Source of the DNA: Microbacterium hydrocarbonoxydans
Lineage (GTDB): Bacteria > Actinomycetota > Actinomycetes > Actinomycetales > Microbacteriaceae
Reading direction: 5' to 3'
Assembly (NCBI RefSeq): GCF_011752045.1
Contig: NZ_JAAKXW010000005.1
Location: 454,536-518,535, forward strand
DNA: 64,000 bases
The position numbers and the translations under genes were made by a program. Shown one piece after another: positions 26,931-36,025 of this stretch; within the stretch, counting starts at the first letter, position 1; every line of letters starts with the position of its first letter. The notes under the pieces are model-generated. The model saw nothing but the letters and a program-made list of their open reading frames with translations. It was not told the DNA's origin and did no database searches.

Positions 26931-27944
26931 ATGTCCACCGCCCCCGAGCGTGCCCGGCTGCCCAGCATCCGCGACGTCGCCCGTCTCGCCGGCGTCTCGC
27001 ACCAGACGGTCTCCCGGGTGCTCAACGACCATCCCAGCATCCGGCCGGAGACCAAGGCGAAGGTCCTCGACGCGATCGCCGTGCTCGACTACCGGCCCAA
27101 CCTCGCCGCCCGGGCGCTCGTCACGAGCAGGTCGAACATGCTCGGCATCCTCTCCGCGACGGTGGGGGAGTTCGGGCCCACGTCGTCGATCGTCGGCATC
27201 GAGGATGCCGCGCGCGAGGAGGGATACTCGGTCTCGACGCTGAATCTGCCGGCCACCACGCCGGAGGCGATCGGCGCCGCCGTACGGCAGCTGGCACGTG
27301 AGCAGGTGGACGGCATCGTCGTGCTCGCGCCGCAGGTGAGGGTCTTCCACGTGCTGGGCGGGATGGCGCTGGACCTGCCGGTCGTCACGCTGCAGACCGC
27401 ATCGGGCTCCGACGGCATCAGCCACTCCGCCGATCAGGTGGCCGGTGCGAGAGCCGCCACCGAGCACCTGATCGCGCTCGGGCACACGGACATCCTGCAC
27501 CTCGCCGGCCCGCAGGACTGGATCGAGGCAGAGTCGCGGATGCGCGGTTATCTCGACGCGCTGCGCGACGCCGACCTGCCGACCTTCCCGCCGATCCGCG
27601 GCGACTGGACGGCAGACTTCGGCTACTTCGCAGGCCAGGAGCTGTCGCGACGCCGCGACTTCAGCGCGATCTTCGTCGCGAACGACCAGATGGCCATCGG
27701 GCTCATGCACGGGTTCCGCGACGCGCGCGTGCGCGTGCCGGAGGACGTGAGCGTCGTCGGCTTCGACGACATCCCCGTCGCGGCGCACGTCGCTCCCACG
27801 CTCTCGACCGTGCATCAGGACTTCCCGGAGCTCGGCCGCAGGGCCGTCCGCATCCTGCTGGCGCAGATCAGGGGAGAGCGCTTGCCGGAGTTCGGCCCGC
27901 TGCAGACGACCCTGCGGGTCCGGGAATCCACCGCGCCGGCATAG
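26931..27944 (+). CDS. LacI family transcriptional regulator
   Basis: 337-aa repressor. The N-terminal helix-turn-helix and hinge read SIRDVARLAGVSHQTVSRVLNDHPSIRPETKAKVLDAI-like; the residues VSHQTVSRVL form the recognition helix. The periplasmic-binding-protein-fold effector domain spans about 65-330 (TLQTASGSDGISHSADQVAGARAATEHLIALG; VSVVGFDDIPVAAHVAPTLSTV). I chose the ATG at 26931, five bases after GGAGG, over the GTG one codon earlier. It sits next to an mmsAB-chvE sugar operon whose promoter carries the same operator, so it probably represses that operon and itself until a sugar binds. Confidence 0.92.
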   Translation: MSTAPERARLPSIRDVARLAGVSHQTVSRVLNDHPSIRPETKAKVLDAIAVLDYRPNLAARALVTSRSNMLGILSATVGEFGPTSSIVGIEDAAREEGYSVSTLNLPATTPEAIGAAVRQLAREQVDGIVVLAPQVRVFHVLGGMALDLPVVTLQTASGSDGISHSADQVAGARAATEHLIALGHTDILHLAGPQDWIEAESRMRGYLDALRDADLPTFPPIRGDWTADFGYFAGQELSRRRDFSAIFVANDQMAIGLMHGFRDARVRVPEDVSVVGFDDIPVAAHVAPTLSTVHQDFPELGRRAVRILLAQIRGERLPEFGPLQTTLRVRESTAPA

Positions 27945-27965
27945 GCGCGATTTTCGCTCGCGGGC

Positions 27966-27999
27966 TTGACACCTGCCCGTCGAGCGAGGACCATGTAAT
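27966..27999 (+). promoter_or_regulatory. Promoter of the sugar ABC operon
   Basis: TTGACA (27966-27971), a perfect -35, with TGTAAT (27994-27999) as the best -10. The 22-base spacing is longer than usual; CATGTA at 27992 gives 20. The operator begins 3 bases after TGTAAT. Confidence 0.5.
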
Positions 28000-28002
28000 C
28001 CA

Positions 28003-28018
28003 ATGTGAACGGTCACAT
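28003..28018. promoter_or_regulatory. LacI-family operator of the sugar ABC operon
   Basis: ATGTGAACGGTCACAT: perfect ATGTGA/TCACAT arms around a central CG. It overlaps the predicted transcription start and matches the operator at 26901 in reverse orientation with one mismatch. Confidence 0.78.
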
Positions 28019-28049
28019 CGAAGGTGACCGCCCGTCGCGAGGAAGATCC

Positions 28050-29618
28050 GTGAGCACAACAGCAACGTTGCCGGTCGTGTCAGGCCCCATCCTGGAGATG
28101 CGTGGCATCACCAAGGAGTTCCCGGGCGTCAAAGCACTCTCAGACGTCTCGATCACCGTCCGCTCCGGCGAGATCCACGCGATCTGCGGGGAGAACGGCG
28201 CCGGGAAGTCGACGCTGATGAAGGTCCTGTCCGGCGTGTACCCGTACGGTACCTACGACGGTGAGATCCTCCTCTACGGCGAGGAGCAGCGGTTCAAGGA
28301 CATCGCGGCCAGCGAGCACGCCGGCATCGTGATCATCCATCAGGAGCTCGCGCTCATCCCCGAGCTCTCGGTCACCGAGAACATCTTCCTCGGCAACGAG
28401 ATCCGCCGGTTCGGCCGCATCGACTGGCAGGCGCAGAAGCAGCGCACGCTCGAGCTGCTCGCCCGGGTCGGCCTCGACGAGGACCCGGACGTCGCCATCA
28501 AGCACCTCGGCGTCGGCAAGCAGCAGCTCATCGAGATCGCGAAGGCCCTGAACAAGGACGTCAAGCTGCTCATCCTCGACGAGCCGACGGCAGCCCTCAA
28601 CGAGAACGACTCGCAGCACCTTCTCGACCTGATCCTGGGGCTCAAGGCCAAGGGGATCGCGTCGATCATCATCAGCCACAAGCTCAACGAGATCGAGCAG
28701 ATCGCCGACGAGATCACGATCATCCGCGACGGCCGGACCGTCGAGACCCTCGACATCTCGCGCGGCGAGATCAACGAGGACCGCATCATCCGAGGCATGG
28801 TCGGCCGTTCGCTGGAAAGCCGCTACCCCGACCGGACGCCGCAGATCGGCGAGGTGTTCTTCGAGGTCAGGGACTGGTGGGTGCAGCATCCGAACGTCTC
28901 CGAGCGGATGGTCGTGAAGGGCTCGAGCATCAACGTCCGCCGCGGCGAGGTGGTCGGCATCGCAGGCCTGATGGGCGCGGGGCGCACCGAGTTCGCGATG
29001 AGCATCTTCGGGCGCTCCTACGGCAACTTCCTCTCCGGCACGCTGGTCAAGGACGGTCAGGAGATCGCCCTCCCCGACGTGGCGACGGCCATCAAGCACG
29101 GCCTCGCCTACGTGAGCGAGGACCGCAAGGTGCTGGGGCTGAACCTCCTCGACACGATCAAGCGGTCGACGGTCGCCGCGAAGCTCTCGAAGATCGCCAA
29201 GCGCGGGGTCGTCGACTCCCGTGAGGAGTATGCGGTCGCCGAGCGGTACCGCAAGGCGCTGCGCATCAAGACGCCGTCGGTGGAGGAGGGCGTCGGCAAG
29301 CTCTCCGGAGGCAACCAGCAGAAGGTCGTTCTGGCGAAGTGGATGTTCACCGACCCGGATCTGCTGATCCTCGACGAGCCCACCCGAGGCATCGACGTCG
29401 GCGCGAAGTACGAGATCTACGCGATCATCAACGAGCTCGCGGCTCAGGGCAAGGGCGTCATCGTCATCTCCAGCGAGCTCCCCGAGCTGCTGGGCATCTC
29501 CGACCGCATCTACACCGTGTTCGAAGGTCGGGTCACCGACTGCATCCCGTCCGATCAGGCAACCCCGGAGGCACTCATGCGCAGCATGACCTCCGCTACC
29601 CAGAAAGCATCCGCATGA
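28050..29618 (+). CDS. mmsA: Multiple-monosaccharide ABC transporter, ATP-binding protein
   Basis: 522-aa tandem ATPase of the MmsA/XylG/RbsA class that powers sugar import. The first cassette has Walker [10 protein letters not shown] at 47-55, the signature [15 protein letters not shown] and Walker [12 protein letters not shown]. The second has a degenerate Walker A ([11 protein letters not shown] near 308), the signature LSGGNQQKV and [14 protein letters not shown], the usual asymmetry of this class. The start is the GTG at 28050, preceded by GAGGAAG; the earlier in-frame ATG at 28005 lies inside the operator and is rejected. It is first gene of the operon, and its stop overlaps the permease start (ATGA). 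Confidence 0.93.
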   Translation: MSTTATLPVVSGPILEMRGITKEFPGVKALSDVSITVRSGEIHAICGENGAGKSTLMKVLSGVYPYGTYDGEILLYGEEQRFKDIAASEHAGIVIIHQELALIPELSVTENIFLGNEIRRFGRIDWQAQKQRTLELLARVGLDEDPDVAIKHLGVGKQQLIEIAKALNKDVKLLILDEPTAALNENDSQHLLDLILGLKAKGIASIIISHKLNEIEQIADEITIIRDGRTVETLDISRGEINEDRIIRGMVGRSLESRYPDRTPQIGEVFFEVRDWWVQHPNVSERMVVKGSSINVRRGEVVGIAGLMGAGRTEFAMSIFGRSYGNFLSGTLVKDGQEIALPDVATAIKHGLAYVSEDRKVLGLNLLDTIKRSTVAAKLSKIAKRGVVDSREEYAVAERYRKALRIKTPSVEEGVGKLSGGNQQKVVLAKWMFTDPDLLILDEPTRGIDVGAKYEIYAIINELAAQGKGVIVISSELPELLGISDRIYTVFEGRVTDCIPSDQATPEALMRSMTSATQKASA

Positions 29619-30943
29619 GCACTGATCTCTCCTCTGAGAAGCGCGGCTTCCACTTCGGCGACATCAAGAAGATGTTCGGCGGCGGCCAGTCGACGCTCCG
29701 GCAGTTCGGCATCCTCGGAAGCCTCATCGTCATCCTGCTGGTCTTCCAGATCCTGACGTTCGTGATCAAGGGACAGGGCCTCACGCTGTCGTCGGGCAAC
29801 CTGATCAACGTCGTCAACCAGTACTCGTACATCCTGATCCTCGCGATCGGCATGGTGATGGTGATCATCATGGGCCACATCGACCTCTCGGTCGGGTCCG
29901 TCGCCGCCTTCACCGGGATCATCGTGGCGAAGGCGATGTCGGAGGGGAATCTGCCCTGGCCACTGGCGCTGCTGCTCGGTCTCGGCGTGGGCGTGCTGGT
30001 CGGCGCCTGGCAGGGATTCTGGGTCGCCTACGTCGGGGTTCCGGCGTTCATCGTGACGCTGGCGGGCATGCTCTTCTTCCGCGGCGCCAACCAGTTCATC
30101 GGGCAGTCCACGACCGTTCCGGTCGACCCCGGCTTCAAGGTCATCGGCGCGGGATACCTGCCCGAGATCGCGCTGCCGCTGCCATTCAACATCCCGACGA
30201 TGATCCTCGCGCTGCTCGGCGTCGCGTGGATCGTGTTCTGGGAGATCCGCACCCGCCGGGTGCAGAGGAAGATGGGCTCCGACAGCGCACCGGTGTGGGT
30301 GAGCGCGGTCAAGGTCGTCGTCCTGTCGGCCGTGATCCTCATCGCCGGCTGGCTGTTCGCTACCGGCCGCCCCGGAACGAGCTTCCCGATCTCCGGCGTC
30401 ATCCTGCTCGTGCTCGTCATCCTCTACTCGTTCGTCACGAACAACACGGTCTTCGGACGTCACATCTACGCTGTCGGCGGCAACCGGCAGGCGGCTCGCC
30501 TGTCGGGCGTGAAGGACCGCTGGGTCGACTTCTTCGTGATGATGAACATGTCCGTGCTCGCGTCGCTCGCCGGCATGATCTATGTCGCCCGTGCCACGGC
30601 ATCCGGTCCGCAGGACGGCAACGGCTGGGAGCTCGACGCGATCGCCTCGGTGTTCATCGGCGGCGCGGCCGTCTCCGGCGGCATCGGAACGGTGATCGGC
30701 TCGATCATCGGCGGTCTCGTGATGGCGTTCCTCAACAACGGCCTCGCGCTCCTCGGCGCCGGCGCCGACGTGGTGTCGATGATCAAGGGCCTCGTGCTGC
30801 TGTTCGCCGTCGCCGTCGACGTCTGGAACAAGCAGCAGGGCCGCCCGTCGATCACCGGCTTCATCCTGCGCAGGTTCATCCGCAAGGAGCAGCCGGCGTC
30901 CGACACCTTCGACGCCACCAAGACCTACGCGAACACCAAGTAG
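29615..30943 (+). CDS. mmsB: Multiple-monosaccharide ABC transporter, permease
   Basis: 442-aa BPD_transp_2 permease with about 10-12 hydrophobic helices. Family segments include [25 protein letters not shown] near residue 71, the [10 protein letters not shown] stretch near 148, [15 protein letters not shown] near 277, and the cytoplasmic-loop ARLSGV. The length, longer than RbsC/XylH-type permeases of about 330 aa, fits MmsB. It forms the membrane channel with MmsA and takes sugar from the lipoprotein encoded next. Translation is probably coupled to mmsA through the ATGA overlap. Confidence 0.93.
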   Translation: MSTDLSSEKRGFHFGDIKKMFGGGQSTLRQFGILGSLIVILLVFQILTFVIKGQGLTLSSGNLINVVNQYSYILILAIGMVMVIIMGHIDLSVGSVAAFTGIIVAKAMSEGNLPWPLALLLGLGVGVLVGAWQGFWVAYVGVPAFIVTLAGMLFFRGANQFIGQSTTVPVDPGFKVIGAGYLPEIALPLPFNIPTMILALLGVAWIVFWEIRTRRVQRKMGSDSAPVWVSAVKVVVLSAVILIAGWLFATGRPGTSFPISGVILLVLVILYSFVTNNTVFGRHIYAVGGNRQAARLSGVKDRWVDFFVMMNMSVLASLAGMIYVARATASGPQDGNGWELDAIASVFIGGAAVSGGIGTVIGSIIGGLVMAFLNNGLALLGAGADVVSMIKGLVLLFAVAVDVWNKQQGRPSITGFILRRFIRKEQPASDTFDATKTYANTK

Positions 30944-30970
30944 TCCCTACCCATCAGAAAGAGAGATCAC

Positions 30971-32086
30971 ATGAAGAAAGTCATCGTCACCGCGACAGCG
31001 CTCGTCGCAGCGGCAGCCTTCGCCCTCACCGGATGCTCGTCGGAGCGGGGCGGCACGCCCGCCGGCGGCTCGGGGGAGGAGACCACCGGGTTCGAGGAGG
31101 GCGCCTCGATCGGCGTCGCGCTCCCGGACAAGACCAGCGAGAACTGGGTCCTCGCCGGAAAGCTCTTCACCGACGGCCTGACCGAGGCGGGCTTCAAGCC
31201 CGACGTGCAGTACGCACCGGCCAGCAACACGGTCGCCGAGCAGCAGAACCAGATCCAGGCGATGGTCACGGGTGGTGCGAAGGTCATCATCATCGGCGCG
31301 AAGGACGGCAAGCAGCTCTCGACCCAGGTCGAGGCGGCGCGAGACGCCGGTGCGACCGTCATCGCGTACGACCGCCTGATCGAGAACACGGATGCCGTCG
31401 ACTACTACGTCGCCTTCGACAACTTCCGGGTCGGCGAGCTCCAGGGGCAGGCCCTGCTCGACGGTCTCGCCGAGCGTGCCGGGCACGAGGCGCCGTACAA
31501 CATCGAGCTGTTCTCCGGTTCGCCGGATGACGCGAACTCGAAGGTCTTCTTCGACGGCGCGATGAGCGTGCTGCAGCCGAAGATCGACGACGGCACGCTG
31601 AAGGTCGTGTCCGGCCAGACCGAGATCGCCCAGACGGCGACCGAGGGCTGGAAGGCCGAGAACGCTCAGCGCCGCATGGACTCGCTGCTGACCGCGAGCT
31701 ACAGCTCCGAGACGCTGGACGGAGTGCTCTCGCCGAACGACACGCTCGCGCGCGCGATCATCACCTCCGTTCAGGGTGCGGGCAAGCCGGTCCCTGTCGT
31801 CACCGGTCAGGACTCCGAGGTCGAGTCGGTGAAGTCGATCATGGAGGGCATCCAGTACTCCACGATCAACAAGGACACGACGCTGCTCGTCGAGCAGTCG
31901 ATCAAGATGGTCGGCCAGCTGCAGAAGGGCGAAGAGGTCGACGTGAACGACACCGAGTCCTACGACAACGGTGTGAAGGTCGTCGACGCGTACCTGCTCG
32001 ACCCGGTCATCGTCACCAAGGAGAACGCGGAGGAGGCGTACGCCAACGTCCCGAGCCTCCTGGAGATCGTGAAGTCCTACCAGTAG
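30971..32086 (+). CDS. chvE: Multiple-monosaccharide ABC transporter, substrate-binding lipoprotein
   Basis: 371-aa ChvE/XylF-like sugar-binding protein. A lipoprotein signal (MKKVIVTATALVAAAAFALTGC) puts the acylated cysteine at residue 22; a Ser/Gly/Glu-rich linker follows, then the two-lobed binding fold. ChvE-like stretches include GVALPDKTSENWVLAGKLF, AYDRLIENTDAVDYYVAFDN and IELFSGSPDDANSKVFFDGA. ChvE-type proteins bind several monosaccharides, including galactose, arabinose and glucuronate; which sugar is bound here is not clear. AGAAAGAGAG precedes the ATG. A strong hairpin at 32102 ends the operon. Confidence 0.93.
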   Translation: MKKVIVTATALVAAAAFALTGCSSERGGTPAGGSGEETTGFEEGASIGVALPDKTSENWVLAGKLFTDGLTEAGFKPDVQYAPASNTVAEQQNQIQAMVTGGAKVIIIGAKDGKQLSTQVEAARDAGATVIAYDRLIENTDAVDYYVAFDNFRVGELQGQALLDGLAERAGHEAPYNIELFSGSPDDANSKVFFDGAMSVLQPKIDDGTLKVVSGQTEIAQTATEGWKAENAQRRMDSLLTASYSSETLDGVLSPNDTLARAIITSVQGAGKPVPVVTGQDSEVESVKSIMEGIQYSTINKDTTLLVEQSIKMVGQLQKGEEVDVNDTESYDNGVKVVDAYLLDPVIVTKENAEEAYANVPSLLEIVKSYQ

Positions 32087-32101
32087 GCGCACACGCCTCG
32101 G

Positions 32102-32132
32102 CGGGCCGCTCCGGATCATCCGGGGCGGCCCG
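32102..32132 (+). terminator. Terminator-like hairpin after the sugar operon
   Basis: A 14-base stem, CGGGCCGCTCCGGA against TCCGGGGCGGCCCG with one G-T pair and a 3-base loop, begins 16 bases after the chvE stop. The T tract is weak, as is common in high-GC actinobacteria. Confidence 0.65.
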
Positions 32133-32156
32133 TCGTCGTGTATTCCGGTGCGGGCA

Positions 32157-32162
32157 TAGGCT
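32157..32162 (+). promoter_or_regulatory. -10 box of the sucrase/ferredoxin gene
   Basis: TAGGCT, 6 bases before the ATG at 32169, with no ribosome site. It is a leaderless arrangement. Confidence 0.55.
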
Positions 32163-32168
32163 GATTCC

Positions 32169-33158
32169 ATGGGCAGTCAGGTCGCCGGTCGCGCGGAGTG
32201 GTGCGCGGCGATCCGGGTCGCGCGGGGTGAGGACATCTGGGCCTCCGCCCCGGTCACGATCTCGACATGGCTGCTGCTCGAGCATCCGGGGCCCTGGCCT
32301 TCCCACGGCCTGCCGGACGACCTCGACGACGCCACGGTGCTGGTGCTGAAGGCGGCCGAGGAGCGTGGCGTGCGCGTGCAGCTCATCCGCAGAGTGCGCG
32401 ACCGGCGGCGTCCGGTGCGGGAGGTGATCCTCGCCGGTCGCGGCGGAGAACGCGGGTGGGCGGAGCGCCGCGAGATCGCCTCCCTGGCGGAGCTCTCGAC
32501 GCTCGACCTCGACGCACTCGGCGCGGGGACCGCTCCCGGTTTCGGCGACGGGGTGGATCCTGGAACGCCGGTCGTGCTGGTGTGCACGCACGGTCGTCGC
32601 GACGTGTGCTGTGCGCGTCTCGGCCGGCCGGTCGCGGTCGAGCTGGATGCCGCGCTGCCGGGGCAGGTGTGGGAGACCACGCACATCGGCGGGGACCGGT
32701 TCGCGGCGAACGTCGTGACCCTCCCCGGCGGGCAGTATCACGGCGGTCTCACGGTCGAGGACGCCCGACGGATGGCGGACGCGATCCGCGACGGCGAGGT
32801 CGTGCTCGACCGCTGGCGGGGCGAGTGCGGCGTGCCCTCCGCGGAGCAGGCGGCGGTGTATTTCGTGCAGCGTCACCTCGGCGATCCGCGCCTGGGCGCG
32901 GCACGGGCTCTGCCCGTCGCCGCGGCGGTCGCCTCCGACGAACCGGTGATGTGGCTGGAGGTCGCAGTCACGGCGGGGTCGGCGGGCGACTTCAGAGTGA
33001 GCCTGCGGCCGATCGTCCTGGGCGAGCGGAAGACCTCCTGTGCAGACGGAGGGGCGATCGGCACCCCGGCAGGCTTCGAGCTGGTGTCGCTCGTGAAAGG
33101 GCCCGACGGTCCCGATGCTCAGCAGCCGGGCGCGGTGGGCTTCTCGGCGCAGGTGTAG
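32169..33158 (+). CDS. Sucrase/ferredoxin-like family protein
   Basis: 329-aa cytoplasmic protein of the sucrase/ferredoxin-like family (thioredoxin-like [2Fe-2S] fold). The cluster-binding region reads VLVCTHGRRDVCCARLGRPVA near residue 137, followed by the family's HIGGDRFAANVVTLPGG near 175, both expected for the cluster-ligating domain. The first 120 residues (WCAAIRVARGEDIWASA) are the less conserved N-terminal domain. The role is unknown; the name comes from a plant protein and does not imply sucrose hydrolysis. Its last 40 bases overlap the convergent PKD gene. Confidence 0.82.
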   Translation: MGSQVAGRAEWCAAIRVARGEDIWASAPVTISTWLLLEHPGPWPSHGLPDDLDDATVLVLKAAEERGVRVQLIRRVRDRRRPVREVILAGRGGERGWAERREIASLAELSTLDLDALGAGTAPGFGDGVDPGTPVVLVCTHGRRDVCCARLGRPVAVELDAALPGQVWETTHIGGDRFAANVVTLPGGQYHGGLTVEDARRMADAIRDGEVVLDRWRGECGVPSAEQAAVYFVQRHLGDPRLGAARALPVAAAVASDEPVMWLEVAVTAGSAGDFRVSLRPIVLGERKTSCADGGAIGTPAGFELVSLVKGPDGPDAQQPGAVGFSAQV

Positions 33159-33883
33159 GCCACGAGGGCTGTGTGGGCCTCGAAGATGCGGATCTGCTGC
33201 ACCGGTCCGTCGGTGGTGAGCTCGCCGTCGACTGGGTACCACCCGGTGCCGAAGTCGATCTCGGCGGTGTAGCGGACGTCGACGTCGGCGGCATAGGTGC
33301 CGCGGTCGGCGTAGACGTGGCTGGTCGGCGTCGGGGTGAACTGCGCCTGGCCCAGTTCCTCCCAGGTGCGTCCCGGCGTCGCCAGGGTCGCGGTGGTGCC
33401 GTCACCGTAGGTGTAGTCGTAGCCGACCGGCGTGAAGCGCACGCTCAGCGGGTGCCCGAGGAGCGTGCCGGTCTGGGTGTGGACGGATGCTGTCGCCAGG
33501 AAGTTCGCCGGCATGTCGGCGATGCCGACGTTGTCCGGCTCAGCGGAGAGCGTGACCGGGGCTGGGGCGAAGGAGGCGAGGTCGGTGAGCGTGACGGTGG
33601 GCGTGCCTGGTGTGGCCTCGCCCGGGCGCTGGAACAGATAGTCCACGCAACGGCCGTTGAGGTAGGTCACACACGGAGGGAGCGGAGTGCCAGGGCTGAC
33701 TTTGTCGGTGCCAGGGGCGTCACTATTCGACATTCCAGGAATCAATTGCGTCGCTTCCGCAGTGACCGTTTTCCCGTCGTTTCCATAAAGGAAGTTAGCG
33801 CTCCCCTCGCCACCATTCGCGCCTCCGCTCTCTGCGTTGGCGATCACAGATGCGACAAGGGTTGCGATTACGAAGCCACGCAT
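33119..33883 (-). CDS. Secreted PKD-like domain protein, function unknown
   Basis: 254-aa exported protein. A signal peptide (MRGFVIATLVASVIANA) probably cleaves after ANA at residue 17. The mature part has a low-complexity region, a short CVTYLNGRCVDYLF segment and a PKD-like beta-sandwich (YDYTYGDGTT near 154 and SHVYADRGTYAADVDVRY near 187, the classic YxWxFGDG and HxYxxxGxY positions). The final pair of cysteines (YTCAEKPTAPGC) may form a disulfide. The 5' half has lower GC than its neighbours. It overlaps the DUF6318 lipoprotein gene by 16 bases, so the two are co-transcribed. It probably acts at the cell surface. Confidence 0.65.
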   Translation of the reverse strand: MRGFVIATLVASVIANAESGGANGGEGSANFLYGNDGKTVTAEATQLIPGMSNSDAPGTDKVSPGTPLPPCVTYLNGRCVDYLFQRPGEATPGTPTVTLTDLASFAPAPVTLSAEPDNVGIADMPANFLATASVHTQTGTLLGHPLSVRFTPVGYDYTYGDGTTATLATPGRTWEELGQAQFTPTPTSHVYADRGTYAADVDVRYTAEIDFGTGWYPVDGELTTDGPVQQIRIFEAHTALVAYTCAEKPTAPGC

Positions 33884-34422
33884 GCTTGGTCCTCTGTGCG
33901 CTCGGCTGAGTCGACTAACAGACGCTCGCCATCATGCTCGAAGCCCACGGTCAGCGCATATATGTCCGGACGATTCGGGTTCACGAGCGAGTTACCTGAG
34001 GCATCAGTGACCGTTACGTCGCTGACGTCGAGACAGACAAGCGCTTCAACGTGCGTGAAGGGCGCAGTCGAGGAGGTGCCGGTGAATGAGAGTACCGTCG
34101 CGTCACCAGAGATCTTGTGTCCTTCGGCGTGCATTGTCGAGTAGTTTTCGCGATCCGCCTCCTCGAAAGTGCCGCTTGAGAGCTCGTAAACGGCCTCGAA
34201 AGTTTCAGTTTTAGATGGGTCAACGTCGTTCACGGCGGCGGTGAGCGCCCGGTACACCTCTTCCGCCGCAGCGAACGCCTCCTCCTCCGAGGCGAACGCC
34301 GCGGTCGGAGTCGGGGTCGGCTCGGCCTCCGGGGTGCATCCCACGAGCGCTGCGCCGGAGAGCGCGAGCGCGCCGAGCATCGCCAGCGGAAGTGTGCGTC
34401 GTCGTCGGAGAGTCACCAGCAC
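33868..34422 (-). CDS. DUF6318-like lipoprotein
   Basis: 184-aa lipoprotein. A basic n-region (TLRRRRTLPLA), a hydrophobic core and the lipobox LVGC precede a Pro/Thr linker and a domain resembling DUF6318 (AAEEVYRALTAAVNDVDPSKTETFEAVYEL, TMHAEGHKISGDATV, VCLDVSDVTVTDASGNSLV, RPDIYALTVGFE). The GTG at 34422 or the GTG at 34416 could be the start; both keep the arginine run and neither has a clear ribosome site. Its function is unknown. It forms an operon with the PKD protein gene and shares its atypically AT-rich codons in the 3' half. Confidence 0.65.
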   Translation of the reverse strand: MLVTLRRRRTLPLAMLGALALSGAALVGCTPEAEPTPTPTAAFASEEEAFAAAEEVYRALTAAVNDVDPSKTETFEAVYELSSGTFEEADRENYSTMHAEGHKISGDATVLSFTGTSSTAPFTHVEALVCLDVSDVTVTDASGNSLVNPNRPDIYALTVGFEHDGERLLVDSAERTEDQACVAS

Positions 34423-34484
34423 ACGGTAACCCGAACCTGCGCCTGTCGCGCGAGTTATCCACAGCTTCTGCGTCGCAGGAGTCG

Positions 34485-35933
34485 TCAGAACGGTGGCGGA
34501 ACCCTTGGGACCAGGTCGGCATCCGATCTGCCCATGTGGGATTCGCTGAACACGACGGTATGCGGCGGAGGTGGCCGGTCGACGTAGGTGCGACCGGTGG
34601 GACTGGTCCACTCGAGCACGCCGCCGGGTCTCGGCGTGACCTGCCAGGGGGAGGAGTGCTTGAGCATGTGATGGCGGCGGCAGAAGGCCGCGAGATTCTC
34701 GTCGCACGTGGCACCGCCTGTGGAGGCGGAGTGATTGTGGTCGAGGTCGCACTTGCGGGCGGCGATTCGGCAGCCGGGGAATCTGCAGCGCTGGTCTCGG
34801 GCCTTGAGGAGCCGGCGCAGGTCTTTGTTGGGGCGATATCGGTCGACCGCGAGGACGGCGCCGGTGATCGGATGTGTCAGGACGCGGTTCCACCCGACCG
34901 CGTTCCCCGCGAGTGCGCGCGCGGTGGCAGCGTCGATGGGGACGATGCCGTCGAGTTCGGCAGGAATTCGGGACGCGGCGCGGAATCGGGCGGCCAGTTC
35001 GTCGGCGACCCCGGTCGCATGATCACCGCTCCCGTCTCCAGCGCCTGCGATGTCGTCGTCAAGATGGTCATCGGCTGCATCATCCCGAATGAGGCTGGTG
35101 ACCGGAACAGTGACCTCGACTTCGGCGCGGATCTCGCCGAGGAGACCATCGGTGGTGTCGTGGCCCGTCGGTGCTCCGGTGAGCACGAGGTCGACGAGCA
35201 GATCCGCGCGGATCTCGTCGACCGTCCGCTCGTCGGGCTCGAAGGTCACATCGCCTGCGACCTTCGCGTCCCTGGCAGCACGGCGGTTCTCTTCGCGAAT
35301 GGCGTGAGCCATCTTCGACAGCCGGTCCATCATCCCGTGGGCCAGGGTCGCAGACGTGTGGATGTGCAGATCGCCCATCCCGTCTTCGGCGTCAACGCTC
35401 CACACTCGTCGCCTGTCGCGCGCCGCCCGGTGTCTCTCGTCGATGCTGCGCGGCTGGAAGCGCTCCGCGATCCGCCGCGCCAGCGGCCGCAGCCGGTTCG
35501 GGGATTCTGCTTCGGCGATCGGCAGCACTGCTGCCGCGAAGGCGGCCCGATCACCGGCATCCGTCAGGTGACCGCCGGCCTCGACGATCACCGCCGCGTG
35601 GGCTGCACTCACGCGCCCCGCTCCCTGCGCCTGCCAGACGGCAGGGAACCCGTCGACCAGCCAGGAGGCCTGGGAGATCCGCCGCTCCACCGTCCGGTCG
35701 CTCACCCGCTGCACGGCACCGATCTCGGCGGCAACGGTCCGGATGGTCATGTCTGCGCCATCGGGATGATCGCCCTGTCGGGCGATGTCGACGGCGAGCC
35801 TGCCGGCGAGGGCGAGCAGCCCATCGCGGGCGGCGTGCATCGACGCCAGGGTCGCCTCCGCGGCCTCCAGCGACTCCACCAGATCGGCGAGCATCGCCAT
35901 CTGGGAGTCCGTCGCATCAAGCAGAACCGCCAT
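34485..35933 (-). CDS. DUF222 / HNH endonuclease domain protein (13E12-like)
   Basis: 482-aa protein with an N-terminal helical DUF222 region and a C-terminal HNH domain (RCRFPGCRIAARKCDLDHNHSASTGG and FCRRHHMLKHSSPW near residues 398-435), including CxxxxC-type cysteines and the H-N-H histidines. The family is multicopy in Microbacteriaceae and mycobacteria, and its cellular role is unsettled; it may be a nuclease of mobile or repetitive origin. I chose the ATG at 35933 (MAVLLDATDSQMAML) because homology-like helices begin there; the open frame extends to 35993. Confidence 0.8.
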   Translation of the reverse strand: MAVLLDATDSQMAMLADLVESLEAAEATLASMHAARDGLLALAGRLAVDIARQGDHPDGADMTIRTVAAEIGAVQRVSDRTVERRISQASWLVDGFPAVWQAQGAGRVSAAHAAVIVEAGGHLTDAGDRAAFAAAVLPIAEAESPNRLRPLARRIAERFQPRSIDERHRAARDRRRVWSVDAEDGMGDLHIHTSATLAHGMMDRLSKMAHAIREENRRAARDAKVAGDVTFEPDERTVDEIRADLLVDLVLTGAPTGHDTTDGLLGEIRAEVEVTVPVTSLIRDDAADDHLDDDIAGAGDGSGDHATGVADELAARFRAASRIPAELDGIVPIDAATARALAGNAVGWNRVLTHPITGAVLAVDRYRPNKDLRRLLKARDQRCRFPGCRIAARKCDLDHNHSASTGGATCDENLAAFCRRHHMLKHSSPWQVTPRPGGVLEWTSPTGRTYVDRPPPPHTVVFSESHMGRSDADLVPRVPPPF

Positions 35934-36025
35934 GCCTGCAGTACACCAGGAACCACCGACATTCGAACAAAGATACGAGGTATGCAAGATCACGAAACGA
36001 TAACGAGTCGTGGTTGACTGACCGG

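Noticed and set aside
28005..28049. Upstream ATG at 28005 as the start of mmsA
   Set aside because: It lies within the operator and the predicted transcription start region; the GTG at 28050 has a proper ribosome site and family homology begins after it.
34485..35933. DUF222-HNH gene as part of a defence system
   Set aside because: The family is common and scattered in Microbacteriaceae; no partner restriction, methylase or toxin genes accompany it.
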